This document shows positions 9,098-17,808 of a DNA stretch of 64,000 nt, piece by piece. Position 1 is the first letter of the stretch, and every line of letters starts with the position of its first letter. Source of the stretch: Franzmannia pantelleriensis (lineage in GTDB: Bacteria > Pseudomonadota > Gammaproteobacteria > Pseudomonadales > Halomonadaceae); assembly GCF_900102875.1 (NCBI RefSeq), contig NZ_FNGH01000001.1:426063-490062 (forward strand). Direction: 5' to 3'. The notes below the pieces were generated by a model. That model saw only the letters and a list, made by a program, of their open reading frames with translations, had not been told where the DNA came from and made no database searches. A program made the translations under genes and the position numbers.

Positions 9098-9958
9098 TCA
9101 AAAGACGTAGACGAACAGGAACAGCCCGATCCATACCACGTCGACGAAGTGCCAGTACCAGCATGATGCCTCGAAGCCGAAGTGGTCATGCCCCCCAAAA
9201 TGCCCGCGAAGAATCCTGACCAGCATCACCGCCAGGATGGTCACACCGATAATCACGTGCAGGCCATGGAAGCCCGTCAACATGAAGAAGGTGGCGCCGT
9301 AGATCCCGGCCTGCAGCGTGATCCCGTAGTGGGTCACAGCCTGATAATATTCAACGCCCTGGATGATCACGAACACGAAGCCCAGCGCCAAGGTAGCAAT
9401 CAGCCAGTTACGGCAGGCCGTACGGTTGCTCTCCTTGAGCCCCTCGTGGGCAATGGTCAGGGTGATACTGGAGGCCACCAGAATCAGCGTGTTGACCAGC
9501 GGCAGCTGCCACGGGTTCATCACCTCGCGAGGACCGCTGACGCTCGGATCAGGGGGACTCATCAACGGCCAGGTCGCCGAGAAATCGGGCCACAGCAGTG
9601 CTGCCACGCCCTTGGCCCCCTCGCCGTCGAGCCACGGCAGGGCGAATACGCGGATGTAGAACAGGGCACCGAAGAAGGCGGCGAAGAACATCACTTCGGA
9701 GAAGATGAACCAGCCCATGCCCTGCCGGAAGGAGCGATCCATCTGGGCGTCATAAAGCCCCTGACGCGACTCCATCACCACATCCCGGAACCACAGCGCC
9801 ATCACCGTCAGCACACCGATCAGCCCCAGCGACATGACAATGGTGCCGTTGCCATGTACCAGCGCCATGCCGGCACCGATCATCATCACCCCAAGCGCCA
9901 GCGACCCCAGTACCGGCCACTTGCTGGTTGCGGGTACATAGTAACTGCCACCACTCAT
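9098..9958 (-). CDS. coxC: Cytochrome c oxidase subunit III
   Basis: Membrane subunit III of the aa3/caa3 oxidase, stabilising subunit I and bordering the proton-uptake path. The 286-residue protein has seven predicted membrane segments. Family landmarks are visible: WFIFSEVMFFAAFFGALF near residues 81-98, ITLTIAHEGLKE, GLHVIIG and the C-terminal CWYWHFVDVVWIGLFLFVYVF. Its ATG overlaps the cox11 stop by 4 bases. A long loop after the second segment (LDGEGAKGVAALLWPDFS) is typical of the Pseudomonas-type protein. Confidence 0.95.
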   Translation of the reverse strand: MSGGSYYVPATSKWPVLGSLALGVMMIGAGMALVHGNGTIVMSLGLIGVLTVMALWFRDVVMESRQGLYDAQMDRSFRQGMGWFIFSEVMFFAAFFGALFYIRVFALPWLDGEGAKGVAALLWPDFSATWPLMSPPDPSVSGPREVMNPWQLPLVNTLILVASSITLTIAHEGLKESNRTACRNWLIATLALGFVFVIIQGVEYYQAVTHYGITLQAGIYGATFFMLTGFHGLHVIIGVTILAVMLVRILRGHFGGHDHFGFEASCWYWHFVDVVWIGLFLFVYVF

Positions 9959-10524
9959 GCGTCACCTCCTGATCCCGGCGCTACCTGCGCCTGTAATTGT
10001 GCTTTCTCTTCGGCCACGGGATACAGCGTGTAGACCATCGTAACGGTGTTGACGTCTTTGGGAAGGTCACGCGTCAACTGGAAGACCAGCGGCATCTCGA
10101 CCCGCTCGCCGGCCTCGAGTCGCTGCTCGTCAAAACAGAAGCAGTTGACCTTGCGCAGGTAGCGCGAGGCCTGTGACGGCGATACGCTAGGCACTGCACG
10201 ACCCGACAAAGCACTGCCGCTCTGGTTGGTAAAGGCAAAGTTGATCTCGGTGGGCTGCCCCGGATGCACTCTGACCTGACGCTGCTCGACGTCGAGAATC
10301 CACGGCAAGCCAGAGCCCGAGCGGGTAATAAACTGCACCGTGACATAACGCGACTCATCGACCTCCTCGCTGACCAGTGTCTGGGCGCGCTCATCGACCT
10401 TGCCGTTGACCCCGGTGATGCGGCAGAAGACGTCATAAAGCGGTACCAGCGCGAAAGCGAAGGCAAACATCGCGATCAGCACCAGGACGCTGCGGAACAC
10501 GGTGCGTTGAACGGGATTCATCAT
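9955..10524 (-). CDS. cox11: Cytochrome c oxidase assembly protein Cox11/CtaG (CuB insertion)
   Basis: Periplasmic, membrane-anchored copper chaperone that builds the CuB centre of subunit I. The 189-residue product has one N-terminal membrane segment (FRSVLVLIAMFAFAFALVPLY) and the diagnostic sequences YDVFCRITGVNGK (~residues 29-41) and the copper-binding CFCFDEQ (~residues 126-132). SD GGAGAG precedes ATG 10524. It follows coxA by 47 bases that contain a strong hairpin, and overlaps coxC by 4 bases. Confidence 0.95.
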   Translation of the reverse strand: MMNPVQRTVFRSVLVLIAMFAFAFALVPLYDVFCRITGVNGKVDERAQTLVSEEVDESRYVTVQFITRSGSGLPWILDVEQRQVRVHPGQPTEINFAFTNQSGSALSGRAVPSVSPSQASRYLRKVNCFCFDEQRLEAGERVEMPLVFQLTRDLPKDVNTVTMVYTLYPVAEEKAQLQAQVAPGSGGDA

Positions 10525-10540
10525 GCCGACTCTCCTCTAT

Positions 10541-10563
10541 GCCCGCCGGCGTTACCGGCGGGC
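10541..10563 (-). promoter_or_regulatory. Intercistronic hairpin between coxA and cox11
   Basis: A perfect 9-bp GC-rich stem (10541-10549 with 10555-10563) with a 5-base loop lies 8 bases after the coxA stop. With no T-run, it is more likely an mRNA-stabilising element that raises coxA over the assembly genes than a full terminator. This is inference from position. Confidence 0.5.
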
Positions 10564-10571
10564 GTCAGGGG

Positions 10572-12218
10572 TTAGTGCTGTACCGGCTTGAAGTCCGGCG
10601 GCGTTTCGAAGGTGTGCAGCGGCGCAGGGCTCGGCACGCTCCACTCGAGGTCTTCCGCGCCGTCCCAGGCCTTGGCCGGCGCTTTGACGCCCCCGCGCAC
10701 GCACTTGATGATCACCCATACGAAGATCAACTGGGAGAAGCCGAACAGGAAGGCACCCAAGCTAGAGACCAGGTTGAAATCGGCAAACTGCAGCGCATAG
10801 TCCGGAATCCGCCGCGGCATGCCGGCCAACCCCGAGAAGTGCATCGGGAAGAAGGTCAGGTTGACACCGATCACCGACAACCAGAAATGCCACTTGCCGA
10901 GAATTTCACTGGGGTAGTGCCCTGTCCACTTGGGCAGCCAGTAATAGACGGCCGCCATGATCGAGAAGACCGCCCCGGGCACCAGCACATAGTGGAAGTG
11001 TGCCACCACGAAGTAGGTATCGTGGTACTGGAAGTCGGCCGGCGCGATGGCCAGCATCAGCCCGGAGAAACCGCCGATGGTGAACAGCACGACGAACGCC
11101 AGCGCAAACAGCATCGGCACTTCGAAGGTGATCGAGCCACGGAACAGGGTGGTGATCCAGTTAAACACCTTCACGCCGGTGGGCACTGCGATCAGCATGG
11201 TGGTGTACATGAAGAACAGCGTTGCAGCCAGCGGCAGTCCGACCACGAACATGTGGTGCGCCCAGACCAGGAAGGACAGGACGGCAATCGATGCCGTGGC
11301 ATAGACCATCGAGGCGTAGCCGAACAGACGCTTACGAGCGAAGGTCGGAATGATCGCCGACACGATGCCGAAGGCCGGCAGGATCATGATGTAGACTTCA
11401 GGGTGGCCGAAAAACCAGAACAGGTGCTGGAACAGAACCGGATCGCCGCCCCCGGCGGCATCGAAGAAGCTGGTGCCGAAGTTGATGTCCATCAGCATCA
11501 TGGTGATCACCCCCGCCAGTACCGGCATCACGGCGATCAGCAGGAAGGCGGTAATCAGCCAGGTCCACACGAACAGCGGCATGTCCATCATGCGCATGCC
11601 CGGCGCGCGCATGTTGAGGATGGTAGCGACGATGTTGATCGCCCCGAGGATCGAACTGACCCCGGCGATGTGCAGCGAGAGGATGAAGAAGGTGGTCGAC
11701 GGCGGCGCATAGGTGGTCGACAGCGGCGCGTAGAAGGTCCAGCCGAAGTTGGGCCCCCCTCCTGGCATCAGCAGTGTCGACAGCAGCAGCGTGAAGGCGA
11801 CCGGCAGCAGCCAGAAGCTGAAGTTGTTGAGCCGCGGCAGGGCCATGTCGGGTGCGCCGATCTGCAGCGGAATCATCCAGTTGGCCAGCCCGGTAAAGGC
11901 CGGCATGACCGCCGCGAAGACCATGATCAGGCCGTGCATGGTGGTCATCTGGTTGAAGAACTCGGGATTGATCAGGTTCAACCCCGGCTGAAACAGTTCG
12001 GCACGCACCACCAGCGCAAAGATCCCGCCGATGAAGAACATGATCAACGAGAAGATCAGGTAGAGACTACCGATCTCTTTGTGATTGGTGGTCAGCAACC
12101 AGCGCATGATGCCGCGCGGCTGGGGGTGATGGTCATGATCGTCGTGCACCTGACCGCCAGCAGTGGCGGTCGTGCTCGAGTGTTGCAAACTGTGATGGGG
12201 CGGCAATTTGGGAGCCAT
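10572..12218 (-). CDS. coxA: Cytochrome c oxidase subunit I
   Basis: Catalytic heme-copper subunit reducing O2 to water and pumping protons. The 548-residue protein has twelve predicted membrane segments after a His/Asp-rich cytoplasmic N terminus. The CuB/proton-path signature [17 protein letters not shown], the His pair in WAHHMFVVG and the heme ligands in HFHYVLVPG are all present; the HPEVY glutamate marks an A1-type pump. SD GGAG precedes ATG 12218. It is the second oxidase structural gene, 54 bases after coxB. Confidence 0.97.
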   Translation of the reverse strand: MAPKLPPHHSLQHSSTTATAGGQVHDDHDHHPQPRGIMRWLLTTNHKEIGSLYLIFSLIMFFIGGIFALVVRAELFQPGLNLINPEFFNQMTTMHGLIMVFAAVMPAFTGLANWMIPLQIGAPDMALPRLNNFSFWLLPVAFTLLLSTLLMPGGGPNFGWTFYAPLSTTYAPPSTTFFILSLHIAGVSSILGAINIVATILNMRAPGMRMMDMPLFVWTWLITAFLLIAVMPVLAGVITMMLMDINFGTSFFDAAGGGDPVLFQHLFWFFGHPEVYIMILPAFGIVSAIIPTFARKRLFGYASMVYATASIAVLSFLVWAHHMFVVGLPLAATLFFMYTTMLIAVPTGVKVFNWITTLFRGSITFEVPMLFALAFVVLFTIGGFSGLMLAIAPADFQYHDTYFVVAHFHYVLVPGAVFSIMAAVYYWLPKWTGHYPSEILGKWHFWLSVIGVNLTFFPMHFSGLAGMPRRIPDYALQFADFNLVSSLGAFLFGFSQLIFVWVIIKCVRGGVKAPAKAWDGAEDLEWSVPSPAPLHTFETPPDFKPVQH

Positions 12219-12272
12219 CGCACATCTCCGATATCGTTGTCTAGTGGCAGAGAGACGTTTCGTGGTAATCGT

Positions 12273-13388
12273 CTATTCAAGCAGCTCGACGATCTCCGCG
12301 GGCTGCACCGCATCGCCGGTGTCATTGCCCCAGGCATTACGGCTGTAGGTCACCACCGCGGCCAGCTCGACCGGGTTGAGGTTGCTGCGGAACGCCGGCA
12401 TGGCCGTGCCCGACACGCCGTTGAGCACCACATCGATATGCCAGTCGACGTCATCGATCAGCTCCTGATTGCCGGCCAGCCCAGGGAACGCAGGCGGAGA
12501 ACCGCCACCGTCAGCCTGGTGGCAAGAGGCACAGATCGAACCATAGACCTGCTCGCCGCGCTCCATCAGCTCATCCATCTCCCACTCGCGATCGACGCCC
12601 ATGGCTTCGGCTTCAGCGGCTTCCTTACGCTCGACCAACCACTGATCGAACTCGTCCTCCTCCATGGCATGCACCACGATCGGCATGAAACCGTGATCCA
12701 TGCCACACAGCTCGGCGCACTGGCCGCGGTAGATGCCAGGCTCGTTGATACGCACCCAGTTTTCGTTGATGAAGCCGGGGATGGTGTCCTGCTTGACGGC
12801 GAAGTCAGGCACCCACCAGGAGTGAATGACGTCATCGGCGGTTAGCAGGAAACGCACCTTACGGTTGATTGGCAGCACCAGCGGCTCATCGACCTCGAGG
12901 AGGTAGTGCTCGCCGCGCTCCTCTTCGCCGGTAATCTGGGCACGTGGCGTGCTCATGTTGGAGTTGAAGGCGACGTCTTCGCCGAGGTACTCGTAGCGCC
13001 AACGCCACTGCTGGCCGGTAATCATCACGTCGAGTTCGGCATCGGACGCATCATACATCTTCTGCAGGGTAGCAGTAGCGGGCACCGCCATGCCCACGAG
13101 GATCAGCAGGGGCACGGCCGTCCAGATCACCTCAACGGTGGTGTTTTCATGGAAGTGCGCCGACTTGGCCCCTTTAGAGCGACGGAACTTGAACAGCGAG
13201 TAGAACATCACACCGAAGACGACTATGCCGATGACCACACAGATCCAGAAGATCGTCATGTGCAGGGTATAGATCTCGGCGCTGAGGTCGGTTACACCGA
13301 CGGGCATGTTCCAGCCATTGGCGTGGGCCAGTGATGCGCCCCCAAAGAGCGTCCCCCCACCCGTCATCAATGCGAGCATCTTGCGCAT
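12273..13388 (-). CDS. coxB: Cytochrome c oxidase subunit II fused to cytochrome c (caa3 type)
   Basis: Accepts electrons from cytochrome c through CuA and passes them to subunit I. The 371-residue precursor has a signal peptide (~1-24), two membrane segments (~37-62 and ~85-105), a cupredoxin domain with His ~189 and the CuA ligands of CAELCGMDHGFM (~residues 224-235), then a C-terminal cytochrome c domain with heme motif CASCH (~286-290) and axial Met in GTAMPAF. The fused heme makes this a caa3 enzyme, as in Pseudomonas. ATG 13388 is chosen for GAGGAG at 5-6 bases and the signal peptide directly after it. Confidence 0.95.
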   Translation of the reverse strand: MRKMLALMTGGGTLFGGASLAHANGWNMPVGVTDLSAEIYTLHMTIFWICVVIGIVVFGVMFYSLFKFRRSKGAKSAHFHENTTVEVIWTAVPLLILVGMAVPATATLQKMYDASDAELDVMITGQQWRWRYEYLGEDVAFNSNMSTPRAQITGEEERGEHYLLEVDEPLVLPINRKVRFLLTADDVIHSWWVPDFAVKQDTIPGFINENWVRINEPGIYRGQCAELCGMDHGFMPIVVHAMEEDEFDQWLVERKEAAEAEAMGVDREWEMDELMERGEQVYGSICASCHQADGGGSPPAFPGLAGNQELIDDVDWHIDVVLNGVSGTAMPAFRSNLNPVELAAVVTYSRNAWGNDTGDAVQPAEIVELLE

Positions 13389-13525
13389 TGGCTCCTCCTC
13401 GTTGTTTTGCTCGTGCCGGCGGCGCAACCGTCGCGCAATATTAGGTGTGTCTTGTCGCGCTATAGAAGAGCATCTGCCGTCGAAAGGCAACCCCTGCCCC
13501 TCAACGCTGTCAGCGCTAGGCCACC

Positions 13526-13699
13526 TTAGCCCGCCACGTAGATGGCGAGTGCCGCAATCACCACCACGAACACCACTGCCATCAGCAAGCCCACGAGAAT
13601 GAAGGCTCCCGGCTTGCCATGCTCAAAATCATGCCGGCGCTGACGCTCTTTCTGCACACCGAAAAAGGCGGCCAGTACCGATTTGATGACGCCCCACAT
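13526..13699 (-). CDS. DUF2970 small membrane protein
   Basis: A 57-residue peptide too short for most gene calls. It begins MWGVIKSVLAAFFGVQ, has a charged middle (KERQRRHDFEHGK) and ends in one membrane segment (FILVGLLMAVVFVVVIAALAI is within 32-52). This is the pattern of DUF2970, found in cox clusters. AGGAGG lies 4 bases before the ATG, and the reading frame is free of stops to TAA at 13526. It is 137 bases upstream of coxB and is probably the first gene of the oxidase operon. Function unknown. Confidence 0.8.
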   Translation of the reverse strand: MWGVIKSVLAAFFGVQKERQRRHDFEHGKPGAFILVGLLMAVVFVVVIAALAIYVAG

Positions 13700-13840
13700 A
13701 GACCCTCCTCACGACTAAAGTTTGATGCCGAATTTGACCCGCATCAGCAAAGTGGCGCATTGCAGCATTCGCTGCTCGTTGACCGGCGATGGACGACTAT
13801 ACTGCTCAGGATACCCCACCCACGCCACCGGGAGGCCAGC

Positions 13841-14188
13841 ATGTCACCGACACCTACGCACCAATCGTCAACCGTCACACCGCTGCCCCAGCTATGGCTC
13901 GAGCAGTGGCTGGATGCCAACACCCCGACGGCTCGCCTGCAGCTGCAGTGGCTCAAGGCCATGGATCAGATGATCGAGAGCGAAGCGACGTTTATGCTCG
14001 CCTGCCTCAACGCCAACCTGCGCATGAGCGAATGTCTGCTGGACCCTGATCGCCTGACCCGGCACGCTGAGCTGAGCGATTGCTACCAGGAGATCATGAC
14101 CGACGTCACCGAAGCCAGCATGGCCAGACTCAGCAAGGTCACCGAGCTTTCCCGTGAGTTCCGGGAACAACTCTGGGAAGAGCTCTGA
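13841..14188 (+). CDS. Small all-helical protein of unknown function (phasin-like appearance)
   Basis: A 115-residue soluble protein with no signal or membrane segment. After a Pro/Thr-rich start (MSPTPTHQSSTVTPLPQ) it is predicted helical throughout, with amphipathic stretches such as WLKAMDQMIESEATFML and ASMARLSKVTELSREF. This resembles phasins, the PHA-granule surface proteins common in halomonads, but the match is by appearance only. ATG 13841 has GGAGG 5 bases upstream; a longer reading from 13619 would overlap DUF2970 antisense and is rejected. A TATACT -10-like element lies at 13798. It converges on the lrgB-like gene 8 bases downstream. Confidence 0.7.
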   Translation: MSPTPTHQSSTVTPLPQLWLEQWLDANTPTARLQLQWLKAMDQMIESEATFMLACLNANLRMSECLLDPDRLTRHAELSDCYQEIMTDVTEASMARLSKVTELSREFREQLWEEL

Positions 14189-14196
14189 ACCCGATA

Positions 14197-14925
14197 TCAC
14201 ACACCTAGCAAAGCAGTCATCAGTGGCAGCAGGAAGGCCGTCAGGAGACCGGTAAGCGCCATGGCCAGACCGGCAAAGGCTCCGGCCATGGCGCCGATCG
14301 AGGCAAAGCTGTGGGCGGTGCCAAACCCATGTGCGGCGAGCCCCATGGTAAAGCCCTGCACACTGGGATCCTCGATACGCATCAGACGCAATATCCACGG
14401 CCCCAGCGCACAACCCACTGACCCCGTCAGCAGCACCAACCCCGCCGCCAGCGACGGAATACCGCCGACCTGTTCGGCGACCCCCATGGCAATCGGCGAC
14501 GTCACCGAGCGTGGCGCCAGGCTAAGCAATGTCTCCGGCGCCGCCCCCAACAGCGCCGCAATGCCGATCGTGCTACCTACTGCGGTGACAATGCCGGCAC
14601 AGCAAGCGAGCAGGATCGGCACCAGCATGGCGCGCACTCTATCCAGATGATCGTAGAGAGGAATCGCCAGCGCTACCGTGGCCGGCCCCAGCAGAAAGTG
14701 GATGAACTGCGCACCTTCGAAGTAAGTCGGGTAGTCAATGCCGGTGAGCAGCAGAAAACCGATCAGCAGCACAATGCTCAAGATCACCGGGTGCAGCAGC
14801 GGCGACCCACCCAGCATCCGATTGACCCGCGTGGCGGCAATGAAGGCCACCAGCGTCACCAGCAGCGACACCAGTGGATGGCCGGAGAGGTAAACCCACA
14901 GTTGATCAAGGGCAACGATACTCAT
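14197..14925 (-). CDS. LrgB/CidB-family membrane protein
   Basis: Partner of an LrgA-type holin-like protein, implicated in murein-hydrolase control or metabolite (pyruvate, glycolate) export depending on the organism. The 242-residue protein has about seven membrane segments and family blocks such as FIHFLLGPATVALAIPLY (~residues 74-91), SLAPRSVTSPIAM and AAHGFGTAHS. It starts with a 4-base ATGA overlap with the LrgA-like gene, so the pair is translationally coupled. Related E. coli genes are yohK and yohJ. Confidence 0.9.
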   Translation of the reverse strand: MSIVALDQLWVYLSGHPLVSLLVTLVAFIAATRVNRMLGGSPLLHPVILSIVLLIGFLLLTGIDYPTYFEGAQFIHFLLGPATVALAIPLYDHLDRVRAMLVPILLACCAGIVTAVGSTIGIAALLGAAPETLLSLAPRSVTSPIAMGVAEQVGGIPSLAAGLVLLTGSVGCALGPWILRLMRIEDPSVQGFTMGLAAHGFGTAHSFASIGAMAGAFAGLAMALTGLLTAFLLPLMTALLGV

Positions 14926-15287
14926 GGGTCACTGCCGTGCCGCAGCCGACGCTGATTGAGCCAACTCATGACCTTGGCGGTCACCGCCAGGGTCACCGCA
15001 GTTGACACCACCAGCGTCACGCCAATCACCCACCAGTCTGTAGCAATCAACCGCGCATGCACCATCATGCCCACCCCGGCAGGCACGAACAGCAGCGTCA
15101 GGTAGCGCAACAACCCCTCACCGGTCTGGCGCAGCGCCGAGGGCACTCGTCCGTTAACCATCAACGCCAGTAGCAGTACCAGCATGCCTAACACCGGGCC
15201 GGGCACCGGCACTGCCAGCCCCCTGGCGAGCAACTCACCAATGAACTGGCAGCCCAGCAACACACTCATCCCCACGATCAACGGCAT
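14922..15287 (-). CDS. LrgA/CidA-family holin-like protein
   Basis: A 121-residue membrane protein with four predicted segments. Family features visible are GCQFIGELLARGLAVPVPGPVLGM at ~12-35 and FVPAGVGMM. ATG 15287 is chosen because it lies at the family N terminus and has GGGAG 7 bases upstream; the open frame continues further upstream to 15503 but without matching sequence. Forms a two-gene unit with the LrgB-like gene. Confidence 0.87.
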   Translation of the reverse strand: MPLIVGMSVLLGCQFIGELLARGLAVPVPGPVLGMLVLLLALMVNGRVPSALRQTGEGLLRYLTLLFVPAGVGMMVHARLIATDWWVIGVTLVVSTAVTLAVTAKVMSWLNQRRLRHGSDP

Positions 15288-15429
15288 CGTGACACTCCCA
15301 TAGCAGACGTCCAAGCAAACCGCGCGACTCCCCGGCGAGATCGTGCAATAGCAATGCAGGCACACGACGTGCAACATGCAGCATAGGCGAACAAGTCTCG
15401 CCCCATGAAGCAACGCCAACCAAGGAGAC

Positions 15430-15588
15430 ATGATGACCGTCAAGACGACACGCTGGGTGATATTGGTGATCGGCACCCTGCTGGGGGCATACGGGTGGGC
15501 CACCTACAATCCGGTGGCCTTCGTCGGCCTGGCGCTGATGGTGCTGGCCGGCGCACTCTACCTGACCCGCCACCGGGGCCCACGCTGA
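15430..15588 (+). CDS. Small two-segment membrane protein, unknown
   Basis: A 52-residue peptide starting MMTVKTTRWVILVIG, with two hydrophobic segments (WVILVIGTLLGAYGWA and VAFVGLALMVLAGALYL) and a basic tail (TRHRGPR). AAGGAGA precedes the ATG pair at ideal spacing, and a strong terminator follows 20 bases after the stop. Those two signals make it a likely real gene despite its size. I do not recognise the family. Confidence 0.65.
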   Translation: MMTVKTTRWVILVIGTLLGAYGWATYNPVAFVGLALMVLAGALYLTRHRGPR

Positions 15589-15607
15589 CCCAGCGGTGGC
15601 TCAAACG

Positions 15608-15647
15608 AAAAACCGCCACCCGGCATGACCCGTGAGTGGCGGTTTTT
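15608..15647. terminator. Bidirectional intrinsic terminator
   Basis: The 12-bp arms AAAAACCGCCAC (15608-15619) and GTGGCGGTTTTT (15636-15647) give a stem with T-run on the plus strand and on the minus strand. It serves the small plus-strand gene on the left and the two minus-strand tRNA genes on the right. Confidence 0.88.
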
Positions 15648-15658
15648 CTGTATTCCTC

Positions 15659-15735
15659 TGGTCGGAGCGACAGGATTCGAACCTGCGACCTCTGCAACCC
15701 CATTGCAGCGCGCTACCAAGCTGCGCCACGCTCCG
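15659..15735 (-). tRNA. tRNA-Pro (GGG)
   Basis: A 77-base cloverleaf including encoded CCA. The acceptor stem CGGAGCG pairs with CGCTCCG, the T arm contains GGTTCGAATCC, and the 7-base anticodon loop ATGGGGT between CTGCA and TGCAG gives anticodon GGG, reading CCC and CCU. It follows tRNA-Ser by 8 bases and precedes the bidirectional terminator. Confidence 0.96.
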
Positions 15736-15743
15736 ATCGTGAG

Positions 15744-15833
15744 TGGCGGAGGGACAGGGATTCGAACCCTGGAAGGGCTTTCACCCTTGCCGGTTTTCAA
15801 GACCGGTGCATTCAACCGCTCTGCCATCCCTCC
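15744..15833 (-). tRNA. tRNA-Ser (UGA)
   Basis: A 90-base type II tRNA with long variable arm and encoded CCA. The acceptor stem GGAGGGA is complete, the anticodon loop CTTGAAA between CCGGT and ACCGG gives anticodon TGA, and the T arm has GGGTTCGAATCCC. It is first of a two-tRNA minus-strand unit with tRNA-Pro. Confidence 0.96.
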
Positions 15834-15897
15834 GGCTCACGGCGCAGAATATTACCAGTTTCTCACCGCAGGTCAAGGGCTTGTTTGCCAAATGACC

Positions 15898-17607
15898 TTA
15901 TTGATAGAGACGCAGGCCGACCTTGGTGATGCGATTGCCCTCCATTTCACTGACGACCCAGTGGATCCCGTGCCAGCCAACGTCGTCGCCCACCACCGGG
16001 TGACCGCCGACCCGTAGCGAAACGAACTCACCCAGGCTCATCTCCTGCTCACCGGGACTCAGGGTCAAGCCGTAAGCCGCCGCCACATCGCTCATCAAGG
16101 CATCGGCGTCGAGCGTAAAGGTACCGAAGAAGGCCCGCTCACGCTTGAGCTTGGCATCGCCGTTGAAGAGTCGATTGAGGGCCGGCAGGTCATCGGTACG
16201 GCCAATCACGCACACCACATCGCCGAGCATCAGGCGGGTACTGCCCTTGGGATGCAGCATGGCGTGCTGACGAAACAGCGCCGAGATCAGGGCTCCTGAG
16301 GGAAAACGCAGCAGACGAATCGGCACGTCATCGAGGTCCTGGTTGTCGACCTGATAGACGAACATCTCGTAGTCATTTTCCGGCAGCACCCCCAGCGGTC
16401 CGCGACGATTGGGCGTTACCCCAAGCGGTACCTCGACCTTCATCCAGCGCGCCATCAGAGAGATCGTCCCGCCCTGTATCAACAGCGACATCAGCACCAC
16501 CGCGAAGGCCACATTGAAATATAGCGATGCGTTCTCCACCCCGCCGATCACCGGGAAGATCGCCAGCACGATCGGTACCGCCCCGCGCAGCCCCACCCAG
16601 GAGATAAAGCCGATTTCACGCCAGCGAAACTTGAAGAACGGCTTGACCGAGATCAGCACCGCCAACGGTCGCGCCACGAAGATCAACGCCAACCCCACCA
16701 GTGACGCCGGGAGCGCGTACTCCAGCAGGTCACTGGGTGTTACCAATAGCCCCAGCACCAGAAACAGACCAATCTGGCTCAGCCAGGCCAGGCCGTCGTG
16801 CACCGGCAGAATGAAGTTGAGATGACGCCCTGGGCGGTTGCCAATCATCAATCCACACAAATAGATGGCCAGGAAGCCGCTTCCCCCCAACACGCTGGTC
16901 AGGCCGAACACACAGAACCCCAGCGCCAGCGCCAGTAGCGAGTAGAGCCCCGGCGCCAGATCGAGTGAGCGCAGCAGCCTGGCGATCAGCCAGCCCCCAC
17001 CAATCCCGATCAGCATCCCAAAGCCGAACTGCTCGATCAGGAACAGCAGCGTTTGCGCGATGCCACCAATATCGCCCACCAGCAGCTCGACCAGCATGAT
17101 GGTCAGGAAGATCGCCATCGGGTCGTTGGTGCCCGACTCGATCTCCAGCGTTGCCCCGACCCGCTCATTGAGGTTGATGCCGCGCCCGCTGAGCATCGAG
17201 AACACCGCGGCAGCATCCGTGGAACCGACGATGGCTCCCACCAGCAGCCCCTGCACCAGGGTCAGATCGAATACCCACATCGCCAGTACGCCAACGATGC
17301 CGCTGGTGAGGAACACCCCAAGCGTGGCCAGCGACAGTGCCGGCCGGAAGCCGACCCGAAAGGTTTTGAGCCGTGTGCGCAAACCGCCGTCGAGCAGGAT
17401 CATGGCCAGAGCCAGATGGCCAATCAGAAACGCCAGGGAGTAGTCGTCGAACTGAATGCCGAGCACACCCTGCTCACCGGCCAGCATGCCGAGCCCCAGG
17501 AAGATGATCAGCAATGGCAGGCCAAACAGCGACGATAGGCGGCTGGCGAGAATACTCAGGGCAATCAGAAAACCGCTGAGCAGAAAGAGGGTATTGATGC
17601 TATCCAT
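15898..17607 (-). CDS. nhaP2: K+/H+ antiporter, NhaP2/CvrA family
   Basis: CPA1-type cation/proton antiporter of the inner membrane, probably exporting K+ (or Na+) and helping volume and pH control, relevant in a halophile. The 569-residue protein has ~12-13 membrane segments (~1-390) with GSTDAAAVFSML and ESGTNDPMAIFLTIML (~residues 160-175), the ion-site core of the family. A soluble C-terminal part holds a TrkA_C/RCK_C-like domain (~400-490) and a CorC_HlyC-like domain at the end. Length is close to the 578 residues of E. coli CvrA. It is monocistronic, next to the tRNA pair. Confidence 0.92.
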   Translation of the reverse strand: MDSINTLFLLSGFLIALSILASRLSSLFGLPLLIIFLGLGMLAGEQGVLGIQFDDYSLAFLIGHLALAMILLDGGLRTRLKTFRVGFRPALSLATLGVFLTSGIVGVLAMWVFDLTLVQGLLVGAIVGSTDAAAVFSMLSGRGINLNERVGATLEIESGTNDPMAIFLTIMLVELLVGDIGGIAQTLLFLIEQFGFGMLIGIGGGWLIARLLRSLDLAPGLYSLLALALGFCVFGLTSVLGGSGFLAIYLCGLMIGNRPGRHLNFILPVHDGLAWLSQIGLFLVLGLLVTPSDLLEYALPASLVGLALIFVARPLAVLISVKPFFKFRWREIGFISWVGLRGAVPIVLAIFPVIGGVENASLYFNVAFAVVLMSLLIQGGTISLMARWMKVEVPLGVTPNRRGPLGVLPENDYEMFVYQVDNQDLDDVPIRLLRFPSGALISALFRQHAMLHPKGSTRLMLGDVVCVIGRTDDLPALNRLFNGDAKLKRERAFFGTFTLDADALMSDVAAAYGLTLSPGEQEMSLGEFVSLRVGGHPVVGDDVGWHGIHWVVSEMEGNRITKVGLRLYQ

Positions 17608-17808
17608 GGCCTGCGCACGCGACTAAGAAGTACCCGGAGTATGCCATAGTGCATGGCAAGCAGCGATCAGCTAAAGCGTTTACCCCGATTTTTCAATAGG
17701 TTGTACATCAACACCCGGGATAACGGCTAGTCAATGCCTGTCACTCAAGGATACAATCACGCGTGGCTGGCTGTGCGGCCGACCCTAGACTCGCCGCTGG
17801 AGACCTGG

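Noticed and set aside
10539..12845. A 768-residue plus-strand open frame opposite coxA and coxB
   Set aside because: Antisense shadow. The minus strand encodes unmistakable oxidase subunits with all ligands; the plus-strand product is low-complexity His/Gln/Arg-rich sequence.
13723..13746. Inverted repeat TGATGC...GCATCA upstream of DUF2970
   Set aside because: Short arms with a 12-base spacer and no matching regulator; not distinguishable from chance.
17608..17808. Possible TPP riboswitch before the THI5-like gene
   Set aside because: I looked for the conserved CTGAGA and ACCTGATC-type blocks and did not find them.
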